Below, piece after piece: positions 23,936 to 32,378 of a stretch of 46,523 nt of DNA; position 1 is the first letter of the stretch, and every line of letters starts with the position of its first letter. The stretch is from contig JAJUJY010000013.1 in the NCBI GenBank assembly GCA_029265085.1, forward strand, positions 1-46,523. The letters are read 5' to 3'. A program made the translations under genes and the position numbers. A model generated the notes under the pieces. It made no database searches and was not told the origin of the DNA. It saw only the letters and a list, made by a program, of their open reading frames with translations. This stretch comes from Chloroflexota bacterium. Lineage in GTDB: Bacteria; Chloroflexota; Anaerolineae; Anaerolineales; Anaerolineaceae.

Positions 23936-25375
23936 TTACTCCAATTCCGTAACGGATGGAATTTCCGCTTTACCGACTTTGCGCATCGTATGCGCCATTT
24001 GGCCTTCCTGAACCTCCCAGACCGGTACTAGCGGGATCAGACGGGAGGCAATCAGATAAAGGAACATAAACAAACATAGTGTTCCCAGTGCAATGCTGAT
24101 CTCGGTTAAGCGGGGTGTATAAACGCCCCAGTCAAACGGTGAACGCTGGTGACCCAGGGTGAGCGGGATAATGGTGTAGCGTTCGAAATACATGCCAACA
24201 TTTACCAACAAGGTGATAAAGAACATGGCCAGGGGTGTGCGGCGGATCTTTTTGTTCCAGAGGGTTAACCAGGGAATTGCAATGTTGCAGATCAGCATGG
24301 TGTACCAGACCCAGGCTGCCGGTCCGGTTGCATGCAAGGTCAACACATCACGGACGGCCTGATAACCTCCATACCAACTGACCAGATAATCATTGAAGAA
24401 GAAATACGCCCAGGCCATTGAAAAGACCAGCAGGAGCTTTCCTAAGGCGTCAAAATGTTCCAGGCGGATGAAATAATCCATGTGCTTCAAGGTGCGGCGC
24501 AGGACAAACAATATGGTTACCACAGCGGATACGCCGGAAAGGATGGCTCCGATAATGAAATACGGGCCAAAGATTGTGGAATTCCATGCCGCAACCTGGC
24601 TGATTGCGAAGTCCCAGGAGACAATGGTGTGAACCGAGAACATAACCGGTATGATCGCAATCGCAAAGATCCCAATCGCTTTGCGCAGCCGGTACCACTC
24701 GGCCTCTGTTCCGCGCCAGCCTAAAGCAAGGACTTTATAGGCAAAATGGCGAATTCCGGTTGTCCGGTCGCGCGCCATTGCCAGGTCTGGTACCAACGGA
24801 AGATAAAGATAGATCGTGGAACTTAAGAGATAGGTCGTGATGGCCAGGAAGTCCCAAACCAGCGGTGAGCGGAAGTTTGGCCACAGCCAGCGCGCATTGG
24901 GATAAGGGATCATCCAATAGAACACCCAAACACGGCCGAGATGGATCAGCGGGTAAAGTGCACCGGCTGCCAGGCCGAAGGTGGTCATTAATTCGGCGGC
25001 ACGGGTGAATGGCCTGCGGAATTCGGCTTTAAACACCCGTAAAATGGCCGAAACAAAGGTTCCAGCATGGCTGATACCGATCCAAAATACAAAGGTGACG
25101 ATGAATACACCCCAATAAACCGGACGGCGAATTCCTGCAACGCCCATGCCGGTGGCGATCATGTTGCCCCAAGCACCAAAGAGCAGAACCAGCACACCCA
25201 ATCCCAATCCAATGACCCAGATCCAATAACGTTTGGTTGTTGTCGTCATGGCCTCCATCACCATGCGATTCATCTCTTCGCGCGGTTTTGGATCGAACAT
25301 TAAATGTTCTTTGGGATCTTCCTCTTCATGCTCGGCAGGCTTACTCAGACCGAATAGTTTGGTTTCAGCCGCCAT
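23936..25375 (-). CDS. actC: ACIII subunit ActC, NrfD-like quinol-binding membrane protein
   Basis: The 479-residue product starts at an ATG seven bases after GGGAGGTG; the GTG 3 codons upstream lies within the ribosome site. It has about ten membrane helices. Family landmarks are the segment FWIGISHAGTFVSAILRVF, FRRPFTRAAELMTTFGL and the conserved WDFLAITTYLLSSTIY. ActC binds the quinol and is proposed to take part in proton handling. It overlaps the FeS gene by 11 bases. The complex normally has a second NrfD-like subunit, ActF, which is missing here. Confidence 0.92.
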   Translation of the reverse strand: MAAETKLFGLSKPAEHEEEDPKEHLMFDPKPREEMNRMVMEAMTTTTKRYWIWVIGLGLGVLVLLFGAWGNMIATGMGVAGIRRPVYWGVFIVTFVFWIGISHAGTFVSAILRVFKAEFRRPFTRAAELMTTFGLAAGALYPLIHLGRVWVFYWMIPYPNARWLWPNFRSPLVWDFLAITTYLLSSTIYLYLPLVPDLAMARDRTTGIRHFAYKVLALGWRGTEAEWYRLRKAIGIFAIAIIPVMFSVHTIVSWDFAISQVAAWNSTIFGPYFIIGAILSGVSAVVTILFVLRRTLKHMDYFIRLEHFDALGKLLLVFSMAWAYFFFNDYLVSWYGGYQAVRDVLTLHATGPAAWVWYTMLICNIAIPWLTLWNKKIRRTPLAMFFITLLVNVGMYFERYTIIPLTLGHQRSPFDWGVYTPRLTEISIALGTLCLFMFLYLIASRLIPLVPVWEVQEGQMAHTMRKVGKAEIPSVTELE

Positions 25376-26081
25376 ATGTGCCACCTCCCTTGAGATACGT
25401 CACGCTTGGCAGTGTGCCAAGTTCATCGAGTAGATGCATTCCACGTTCGCTGCGCGCCAGCTGACTGGCCTGGCTGTTATCATCGCCCAAATCGCCAAAC
25501 ACCAGAGCGCCAGCCGGGCAGGCCTGTACGCAGGCGGGTTGTATTTCACCATCCAATACTTCACGTCCTTCTGCTCGCGCCTGCTGCTGTCCTTTGACAA
25601 TTCGTTGGACGCAGAAAGTACATTTTTCCATGACCCCGCGCCGCCGGACGGTTACATCCGGGTTAAGGTAGGAATTCATTGGTTCGGGAAGGTCGTAATC
25701 AAAATAATTGAAGGTACGGGCATGGTATGGGCAGTTATTGGCACAGTAGCGTGTGCCAATGCAGCGGTTATATACCTGCAGGTTGATGTTCTCTTCTTCG
25801 CTGTGCACGGATGCGTATACCGGGCAAACCGGTTCACAGGGAGCATTGCCGCACTGCTGGCACATGGTTGGCTGAAAACTGGGGGTAATTTCCGGATATT
25901 CCCCATGCCAGTAGCGGCTGGTGCGGATCCAGTACATACCGCGGCCATAGGCGGCTTCGTCCTCGCCAACGAAGGGAACATTGTTTTCCATTGAGCAGGC
26001 CACAATACAGGCGTTGCAGCCCGTGCACATATCCAGATCAACTACCAAGCCCCACTTTTTTAGAATATCTTGTTCAGTCAT
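25365..26081 (-). CDS. ACIII iron-sulfur subunit (ActB2 part, separate gene)
   Basis: The 238-residue product has four ferredoxin-type cysteine clusters: CTGCNACIVAC, CQQCGNAPCEPVCP, CIGTRYCANNCPYHARTFN and a final set with CTFCVQRI plus CVQACP. The order and the CIGTRYCxNNCPY motif match the C-terminal iron-sulfur domain of ActB. In many described ACIII operons ActB is one fused protein; here the two halves are separate genes 32 bases apart. AAGGAG precedes the ATG. Function: electron transfer from the quinol site to the hemes of ActA. Confidence 0.9.
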   Translation of the reverse strand: MTEQDILKKWGLVVDLDMCTGCNACIVACSMENNVPFVGEDEAAYGRGMYWIRTSRYWHGEYPEITPSFQPTMCQQCGNAPCEPVCPVYASVHSEEENINLQVYNRCIGTRYCANNCPYHARTFNYFDYDLPEPMNSYLNPDVTVRRRGVMEKCTFCVQRIVKGQQQARAEGREVLDGEIQPACVQACPAGALVFGDLGDDNSQASQLARSERGMHLLDELGTLPSVTYLKGGGTYGG

Positions 26082-26113
26082 AGTCGCTTCTCCTTATGCT
26101 CAGCTCGAAACCA

Positions 26114-28267
26114 TTAATGTTCGCCGTACACGCCGGCTTTGCTCTCGATGCGGCCTAATGGTCTGCGTTGACCGGTGAGGGAAATGCTGGCCACAACATC
26201 GCCAAACGCCAGGTCTCCTGCTTCATTGGTGGCGGTTGGCAGCAAGTGAGCGGGGTTAAAACCGCGTCCCTCTGCCCAACGCCCCAGTGCGGTGTGCCCT
26301 TGACCAAATGGTAAGCCAAGGGTGTCTGGACGGATGGCCGGGTAACGATACACTACCGCATCCACAAACCCATAAGGGGTGCTGATGCGGACCACATCGT
26401 CATCGTGGATTCCCAACTTATCCGCGGTCTCCGGGTGAATTTCTACCCAGGAATTCCAGACCACAGTGGTCATTGGGTCAGGCATTTCTTGCAGCCAGGG
26501 ACGATTGGCTCCACTGCCGTCTCCCATATGTCCAGGGTAAACCACCACGTGGAATTGTTTCCCTTCCTCAAGCGGGGCAGGAGCAATCAATTCCGGTACT
26601 TCTTTCAGGTAGGTGATCTTGCCCGGTTTTTCTAATTGTCCATCTCGCGTCCACCAGCCGCCATATTGCAGCCATAAGGACCAGAAGGTGAGGATTTCAG
26701 GTGCGGTGTAGAAGCCGCCCGCTGAAATTAGTGGAACTGCCTGTTGTTGGATAAAATCGACTTCATCTGTAAAATTGAGCGCGGCTGCGGGCTTACCACC
26801 TGCTGCCTGTGCGGCTGCAATCAAGACATCCGCGGTAGCGTGCGTGTCATACAATGGAACCACAACCGGCTGGAAGGATGAATAGGAGGGGCGGTCGGTT
26901 CCACCCAGCATACGCTGGTAACCAAAAGATTCCAATGGTGTATGATCCGGCAAAATATAATCGCTGGCCAGGGCTGTTTCATCCGGAAATGAAGCGAATG
27001 AAATCACCAGAGGAACATTGGTCAAGGCTTCTTCAAAACCGAGCGCTTTGGGTAGTTCAAAAAGCGGGTTGACTCCGTGAATCAATAATGTTTTTACCTG
27101 GCCATCTTTCATGGCTTGAACCAGGGTTTTCAACTCGCTCAGCCCGCTGTTATCCGGTTCGATAGGCGCAAGGAAAAGACCACCAGGTTTGCCCAGATTA
27201 TCGACCAGACCATTGATTTGCAAGGCTGCTTCTGCGGCTAATAATCCTTGTTCGTGACCGGCAAATCCACCACCCGGAATCGCAAGGGGGTGTTCGGATG
27301 TGGCGAATAATTTTGCCAGTTCGCGCAATTTATCTTCGCTGACACCGCTGGCAGCTGAGGCATCATCAATGGTGACCTTTTTAAAACCGTCCGGTACAGC
27401 AGTTCCGCGTTCTTCGGCAATTAATCGGCCAAGCCCAAGCGCTAAAATTGCTTCACTACCGGGAATGATGGGTATCCATTCGTCGGCATTTGCAGCCGTG
27501 AGGGACATACGCGGTTCAAAAACCACCAGAACCCCACGCCGGCGCGGGTTTCCGCGGCGCATTTTTCCGTACGCACCCGTGTAGGTGACAGGAGAAATAA
27601 AGTTTTCTAAGAAATTTGCTCCGAAGGCAAAGGCCACATCTGCCATAGCCAGGTCAAAATAGGGCAGGGTTGGCTTTCCAAAGGTCCGCCGGACTGCTTC
27701 CACCAGGGTTGCTCGGCCCTCAAAAGTGGTTAATGCGCTGTAGCGTACTGGTTTTAGCGCACCAAGTGCTTCAGACAGGTTCACCGTCAGATCATAGAGG
27801 TGGTCAGGGGCTAAGCCCAGCAAAAAGGCTGTCTGGGCTGGCGAATCGGTGAATGCCTTTTGCAGCAGGGTTAATCCCTCATCCCAGGTAATTGTTTTGG
27901 GGGAGGCATTTTGTCCGCGTGCCTGAAACAAAGGTCCTTTGATCCGGTCCGGGTTATAAAGACCCTGTTGGGCGGTAATACCGCGGGCACATAACTTACC
28001 GTGATTGACAGGGTGATTTGGGTTCCCTTCAATCGTAAGCGCTCGACCTTCTTTGGTGCGCACTAAAATACCGCACCCAGCCGGGCATTCCCGGCAGGCG
28101 GTAGCATAATACGTACTTAATCCGGTCTGGTTATATTCCGGCATGTCTGTGTACGGTTTGCGCACAATATACCGGGATACGGGTCCACATCCCGTCAGGA
28201 CGGCTGCGGTTGCCGCACCAAAACCGGCCAGTTTTAGAAATTTACGCCGAGAAATTTGTTCCGTCAT
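26114..28267 (-). CDS. ACIII molybdopterin-oxidoreductase-like subunit (ActB1 part)
   Basis: The 717-residue protein belongs to the complex iron-sulfur molybdoenzyme superfamily. It has a Tat signal with R7-R8 (SRRKFLKLAGFGAATAAVL) and a lipobox LTGC with C27, so it is probably an exported lipoprotein. Cysteines C58, C61, C65 and C93 form the CxxCxxxC...C pattern of the proximal cluster of this superfamily. In studied ACIII enzymes the equivalent domain has no molybdenum cofactor. Whether this one does cannot be told here. Start chosen at the ATG before the Tat motif with GGAAGCAGG upstream. Confidence 0.9.
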   Translation of the reverse strand: MTEQISRRKFLKLAGFGAATAAVLTGCGPVSRYIVRKPYTDMPEYNQTGLSTYYATACRECPAGCGILVRTKEGRALTIEGNPNHPVNHGKLCARGITAQQGLYNPDRIKGPLFQARGQNASPKTITWDEGLTLLQKAFTDSPAQTAFLLGLAPDHLYDLTVNLSEALGALKPVRYSALTTFEGRATLVEAVRRTFGKPTLPYFDLAMADVAFAFGANFLENFISPVTYTGAYGKMRRGNPRRRGVLVVFEPRMSLTAANADEWIPIIPGSEAILALGLGRLIAEERGTAVPDGFKKVTIDDASAASGVSEDKLRELAKLFATSEHPLAIPGGGFAGHEQGLLAAEAALQINGLVDNLGKPGGLFLAPIEPDNSGLSELKTLVQAMKDGQVKTLLIHGVNPLFELPKALGFEEALTNVPLVISFASFPDETALASDYILPDHTPLESFGYQRMLGGTDRPSYSSFQPVVVPLYDTHATADVLIAAAQAAGGKPAAALNFTDEVDFIQQQAVPLISAGGFYTAPEILTFWSLWLQYGGWWTRDGQLEKPGKITYLKEVPELIAPAPLEEGKQFHVVVYPGHMGDGSGANRPWLQEMPDPMTTVVWNSWVEIHPETADKLGIHDDDVVRISTPYGFVDAVVYRYPAIRPDTLGLPFGQGHTALGRWAEGRGFNPAHLLPTATNEAGDLAFGDVVASISLTGQRRPLGRIESKAGVYGEH

Positions 28268-28286
28268 ACCTGCTTCCTTTCCCGAA

Positions 28287-28823
28287 TCAATAATGACAGG
28301 TTGCGCAGTCCGATAGGCGGACAAAATTTTCAGGGGCCATTTGTTTGTGGCAGGACAAGCACCAGCCCATATTTTGGCCTTTTTGAGGTTCTGCAACGGT
28401 CATTTTCGTGAGATCCCCATGACAGGTTTGGCATTCCACTCCAGCCGCGATGTGAGGTTGGTGGTTGAAATGGACAAAATCAGGTTGGATCGCAACCGGC
28501 ACCCAGGGAATGGGTTCATTGCGTTCAACATAGCCCGCTAATTTCTCCAGTTCGGGGGATTTCTTTTGCACCTGTTGGTGGCAGCCCCAGCATTTTGAGA
28601 TGCCAGGCAGCCCTGCATTAGGTCCCCATGCAACCCCGGGATGGCAGTATGTGCATTGCGCCCCCACACCAACATGCAGGCTGTGCGGGAAGGCGATGGG
28701 TTGTTCAGGCGGTTGTTGGGTTAAATAAATTCCTCCAACCGCACCTCCCAGGATGATTAACAGCACCAGGCCAACCCCAATCCGAAATCCGGGCTGCTGC
28801 CACAAGGCTTTCTTGTTGCTCAT
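28287..28823 (-). CDS. actA: ACIII subunit ActA, pentaheme cytochrome c
   Basis: The 178-residue protein has an N-terminal membrane helix (about 14-35) and five CxxCH heme sites, with hemes at C57, C78, C131, C155 and C173. Several additional histidines (for example FPHSLH, HFNHQPH) can be axial ligands. This matches ActA. The start at 28823 is set by an AAGGAG site. It lies 23 bases after the diheme gene and 19 bases before actB1. Confidence 0.92.
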   Translation of the reverse strand: MSNKKALWQQPGFRIGVGLVLLIILGGAVGGIYLTQQPPEQPIAFPHSLHVGVGAQCTYCHPGVAWGPNAGLPGISKCWGCHQQVQKKSPELEKLAGYVERNEPIPWVPVAIQPDFVHFNHQPHIAAGVECQTCHGDLTKMTVAEPQKGQNMGWCLSCHKQMAPENFVRLSDCATCHY

Positions 28824-28846
28824 GCTTGTCTCCTTTCTCCGCAATG

Positions 28847-29821
28847 CTATTTGCGACCGCGAAGGATCCACACGATGAATAAAATAATTCCGATTAAAGC
28901 GCCGCCAAGCAGAAGGGCAAATCCCAGGCTGGTGGCCATTGCGCCTAAAGCGGTCAGGATGCCGGTCAGAAGATTGCGGGCTGGCCCGCCCTGCCTCGGT
29001 ACAGGAGTTCCTTGCTCTCCCATCGTTTGTCCGCTGGGGGCCTCCAGGCCAGTTGGGAAGGTTTGCGCATAGTACAAGACATCCCGCCCATCCTGGGTTG
29101 TCCAGCCTAAACTTAATCCAATCGTCATTTCAGGCGCACGAGCGGTACCAAAGCGGGTGCGGTGCAAGAAGCGCCAGGGATCCTGCACGGCAAGAGTGCC
29201 CAGGGTCACGTCGGTACCTTCATAGCGGAATTTGATTTGCTGCCCATCGGCGCCATGACAGCTGAGGCAGCCTTCCTCGTATTTTGCCTGTCCATTCACC
29301 AGGTCTCCACCGACTACTTTCAAGCTGACGGGATCGATGTAAAGATTATCATCTACAACCCCATCCTGGATGAAAGAAGCCAGCGCTGCAGCGTCACTGG
29401 CCGAAAGGTAGGCTGAAAAATCATGTTCCGGATCGGATTTTCCAAGCACCGCAGCACTCAGGTCAGATGGGGTATTGTTGCGGGCATTGTATATCCCCGG
29501 AAAACCGGTGTAATTTGCACCAGCACGGTATGCGCCATCCTTCCCTTGATAATCCCAGCCGTGGCACGAGACGCAGCGCCAGGTATCTACCCCACTCCGT
29601 GTGTTGGTGGTCTGCCGAGCCCAGATTGGTTGATTGCCAGCCGGCAGGCTGGTCAATTCAAGTACTTGAGTCCAGTCATCATATAACCGCGCACCACGAA
29701 TTAAGTCGTCGCTTTGCGCCTGGGCTGGAGGTTGTGCCTGAACCTGTTTTCCGGCAAACAATCCAGCGCCCACTAGCACAGTCAGGATGAGGAAACCGCC
29801 AAAAAGAAAGAGTCGTTTCAT
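28847..29821 (-). CDS. diheme cytochrome c, membrane-anchored at both ends
   Basis: The 324-residue protein is exported by an N-terminal hydrophobic segment (LFLFGGFLILTVLVGAGLF) and ends in a membrane helix (ALLLGGALIGIILFIVWIL) with a basic tail. Two heme sites are seen: C83-VSC-H87 (CVSCHG) and C185-LSC-H189 (CLSCHG). It is the first gene of the ACIII operon and is not one of the standard Act subunits. It may hand electrons from ActA/ActE to an oxidase, or be a specialised partner. CAGGAG precedes the ATG. Confidence 0.85.
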   Translation of the reverse strand: MKRLFLFGGFLILTVLVGAGLFAGKQVQAQPPAQAQSDDLIRGARLYDDWTQVLELTSLPAGNQPIWARQTTNTRSGVDTWRCVSCHGWDYQGKDGAYRAGANYTGFPGIYNARNNTPSDLSAAVLGKSDPEHDFSAYLSASDAAALASFIQDGVVDDNLYIDPVSLKVVGGDLVNGQAKYEEGCLSCHGADGQQIKFRYEGTDVTLGTLAVQDPWRFLHRTRFGTARAPEMTIGLSLGWTTQDGRDVLYYAQTFPTGLEAPSGQTMGEQGTPVPRQGGPARNLLTGILTALGAMATSLGFALLLGGALIGIILFIVWILRGRK

Positions 29822-30144
29822 CGCTTTGCTCCTGATGTCCTGCCCGTCGAGCTATCCAAAAAGATTGTGATATTTTCCCCTTTTGTGACATTATACATCA
29901 ACTAAATCATTAGAATAGTATTAATAAGGGATGATTTTTAATTAACCCGACAAATAATCTCCACAATCTTGACAAAGAAATTACAATGTTGATAATGATT
30001 ATAAGAGCTGTTGACATTTAGAATTTTATGGGTACTTCGGTCGGAAAGGGGATTAATTATTGTGCTGTGGCTGCATGCATCCCCTACAGTTGACATCTGT
30101 TGTGAGAAGATTGGGTTGTTGGAGCGAAAGAAAGGATATTCCCC
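29822..30144. other. 323-base divergent intergenic region between the ACIII operon and the CBS genes
   Basis: It holds a TATAAT facing the ACIII operon at 29895-29890 (no clear -35) and a good promoter facing the CBS genes. It also holds two copies of GTTGACAT (30010-30017 and 30089-30096). GGGGAT (30048) and ATCCCC (30079) can pair across a 25-base loop. No gene was found in it. Confidence 0.6.
29969..29996 (+). promoter_or_regulatory. promoter of the CBS gene pair
   Basis: TTGACA (29969-29974), 16-base spacer, GATAAT (29991-29996). The predicted start near 30003 leaves a leader of about 140 bases. Confidence 0.7.
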
Positions 30145-30588
30145 ATGGCAAACGTGAAGAATTTGCTTAACGTCAAAGGCAGAGATATATGGTTTGTGGC
30201 GCCTTCTACCAGTATCCGTGATGCATTACGGCTGATGGCTGAAAAAAATATTGGCGCTGTTCCCGTATTGGAAGGGGACCGGGTGGTTGGTATCTTCTCA
30301 GAGCGGGATTATGCTCGCTTCGTAGCATCTGAGGATCAGCTTCTACTGGAAACCCCTGTGCGCAACCTGATGACTAGCTCGGTTTATATTGTGCATGTAA
30401 CCCAAACCATTGAAGAATGTATGGCGTTAATGACAGCCAAACATATTCGCCACTTGCCAGTGATGGAGGGGGACCGGCTGATTGGGATGATCAGCATCGG
30501 CGATGTGGTCAAATCATTATTAGATGAAAAAGAAACCGTCATTCAAGGATTAGAAAACTATATCCTTGGTCGTGATTATTCCGGTTAA
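30145..30588 (+). CDS. CBS-domain pair protein 1
   Basis: The 147-residue protein is built almost entirely of two CBS domains (about 10-65 and 75-130), with typical AAEKNIGAVPVLEGDRVVG-like and HIRHLPVMEGDRLIGMISI segments and the linking motif FSERDYAR. Such Bateman modules usually bind adenine nucleotides and act as energy sensors. It has no catalytic domain. AAGGAT precedes the ATG. It is the first of two closely similar tandem genes. Confidence 0.92.
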   Translation: MANVKNLLNVKGRDIWFVAPSTSIRDALRLMAEKNIGAVPVLEGDRVVGIFSERDYARFVASEDQLLLETPVRNLMTSSVYIVHVTQTIEECMALMTAKHIRHLPVMEGDRLIGMISIGDVVKSLLDEKETVIQGLENYILGRDYSG

Positions 30589-30607
30589 TAAAAGAAGGAA
30601 GGTTTCA

Positions 30608-31042
30608 ATGGCCACGGTACAAGATTTACTTGATGCAAAAAAATGCCAGGTCTGGTATGTTTCCCCTAACTCGCCGGTTCGTGAGGCGTTAAAACTGATG
30701 TCGGATAAGAAAATTGGCGCGGTGCTGGTTGTCCAGGCTGGAAAGATTGTTGGGATTTTCTCCGAGCGGGATTTTGCTCGCCGGGCTGGCGGGCAAGGCT
30801 TTTCACTCGATGCTCCCGTATCTGACTTGATGATCGGGTCGGTATATTATGTCACCCCTGAGCAATCGGTTGAATCCTGTATGGCTCTGATGACTTCCAA
30901 GCGTTTTCGCCATCTACCGGTATTGGAACATGATCAATTAATTGGAATCATTTCCATTGGCGATGTGGTGAAAAAACTTCTGGAAGAAAAAGATTCCACC
31001 ATCCAAAGTTTGGAAGATTACATTTGGGTGCATATGATTTAA
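30608..31042 (+). CDS. CBS-domain pair protein 2
   Basis: This 144-residue paralogue of the preceding gene shares MSDKKIGAVLVV, FSERDFARR, RHLPVLEHDQLIGIISIG and the same C-terminal end pattern (LEDYI). It probably arose by tandem duplication. GGAAGG precedes the ATG at 30608. The pair may form a heteromer. A terminator follows. Confidence 0.92.
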   Translation: MATVQDLLDAKKCQVWYVSPNSPVREALKLMSDKKIGAVLVVQAGKIVGIFSERDFARRAGGQGFSLDAPVSDLMIGSVYYVTPEQSVESCMALMTSKRFRHLPVLEHDQLIGIISIGDVVKKLLEEKDSTIQSLEDYIWVHMI

Positions 31043-31078
31043 GGTACAATTGGGCAGGATGAAATCTTAAAAGAAAGG

Positions 31079-31108
31079 AGCGCGCGGGAATTGGTGTTCA
31101 ATAGACCG
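31079..31108 (+). terminator. terminator after the CBS genes
   Basis: AGCGCGCGG / CCGCGCGCT stem followed by five T, 20 bases before the RlmD-like gene. Confidence 0.85.
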
Positions 31109-31127
31109 CGCGCTTTTTGATGAGCCT

Positions 31128-32354
31128 ATGGGATCGATATTTGATGTGCAATTAAAAACCTTAACCTATGGCGGTGAGGCGATGGGACGGCTTCCGGACG
31201 GCCGGGCAGTTTTTGTGCCGTATGCCCTGCCGGATGAAATGGTGCGGGTAGAATTGGTGGAAGAAAAGCGTGGATTTGCGCGGGCAAAATTATTAAAAGT
31301 TCTCGAAGCTTCTCCCCTGCGCATTCAGCCGCGATGTAAGCATTTTGGCGAGTGCGGTGGATGTGCTTACCAACACATGGATTATGCCCATCAGGCTGCG
31401 GCCAAGCAAGACATCTTGCGTGAACAACTGCAGCGAATCGCCGGTGTTCAAAATCCACCGGTTCAACCGGTTGTGGCTGCGCCGCAAGAATGGAATTATC
31501 GCAACACAATCCAGTTTCACCTCGACCCGCAGGGAAAGGTGGGATACCAGGCGGCAAATTCACACCGTGTGATTCCAATCCAGGAATGTCATTTGCCTGA
31601 GCCGGCATTGAATGAACTCTGGCCTCAACTAGACCTTGAATCACTGCCTGGTTTAGAACGGGTTGAACTGAGGGTTGATTCTGGCGAGGACTTGATGATG
31701 GTGCTAGAAAGCCAGTCGTTTGAAACCCCGGAATTCAGTGTGGATATTCCCCTATCAGCCGTCCATCTTAGCCCGGCCGGTTCAATTGTTCTGGCGGGTG
31801 AGGATTACCAGATCTATGAAATTTTGGGACGGCCTTTTAAGGTATCGGCGGGATCGTTCTTCCAGGTCAATACGCGCCAGGCAGAACGGATGGTGGAGCA
31901 TGTCTTGAGCCTGGGGCCATTACCTCCGCAAACCGAAGTGTTCGATGTGTACTGCGGGGTAGGCTTGTTTTCTGCATTTATTGCCCCCAAAGTCAAATCT
32001 TGTGTTGGGATCGAGCTTGCGCCCAGCGCCTGTGATGATTTTGCCGATAACCTGGATGCATTTGAGAATGTGTCGCTGTATGTTGGGGCGGCTGAAGAAA
32101 TATTACCAGGCCTGGAGCACCGGCCTGATATTGTGATTGTGGACCCCCCGCGGGCTGGCATTGACCGGCGTGCTATGGATGCACTGGTGAAGATTAATGC
32201 ACCATACTTTGTGTATGTATCTTGCGATCCGGCCACCCTGGCACGGGATACCCAACGATTGCTAAAGGCTGGTTACCAATTAAAACAGGTTACCCCGTTT
32301 GATCTGTTCCCGCAGACGTATCACCTGGAAAGTATTGCCCTGTTCCAGCGTTAG
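31128..32354 (+). CDS. rlmD: 23S rRNA (uracil-5-)-methyltransferase, RlmD/TrmA family
   Basis: The 408-residue SAM-dependent RNA methyltransferase has an N-terminal TRAM-like domain and the iron-sulfur cysteines C70, C76, C79 (CKHFGECGGC) and C154. The SAM motif is FDVYCGVGLFSAF, the substrate motif is IVDPPRAGID, and the catalytic cysteine C366 is in YVSCDPATLARD. All family-defining residues are present. The exact target uridine (U1939 versus U747 or a tRNA position) cannot be fixed from sequence, so the symbol is by closest family. The Shine-Dalgarno is weak (GATGAG). Confidence 0.85.
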   Translation: MGSIFDVQLKTLTYGGEAMGRLPDGRAVFVPYALPDEMVRVELVEEKRGFARAKLLKVLEASPLRIQPRCKHFGECGGCAYQHMDYAHQAAAKQDILREQLQRIAGVQNPPVQPVVAAPQEWNYRNTIQFHLDPQGKVGYQAANSHRVIPIQECHLPEPALNELWPQLDLESLPGLERVELRVDSGEDLMMVLESQSFETPEFSVDIPLSAVHLSPAGSIVLAGEDYQIYEILGRPFKVSAGSFFQVNTRQAERMVEHVLSLGPLPPQTEVFDVYCGVGLFSAFIAPKVKSCVGIELAPSACDDFADNLDAFENVSLYVGAAEEILPGLEHRPDIVIVDPPRAGIDRRAMDALVKINAPYFVYVSCDPATLARDTQRLLKAGYQLKQVTPFDLFPQTYHLESIALFQR

Positions 32355-32378
32355 GCTCTTAATACAAGTTGGTATTGC

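Noticed and set aside
25434..25994. Plus-strand open frame of 186 codons opposite the ACIII FeS gene
   Set aside because: Antisense to four conserved cysteine clusters; it has no family features.
22871..29821. Polysulfide, DMSO or nitrite reductase operon
   Set aside because: The pentaheme ActA, DUF3341 ActD, ActE-type cytochrome and CIGTRYC FeS motif together match alternative complex III better.
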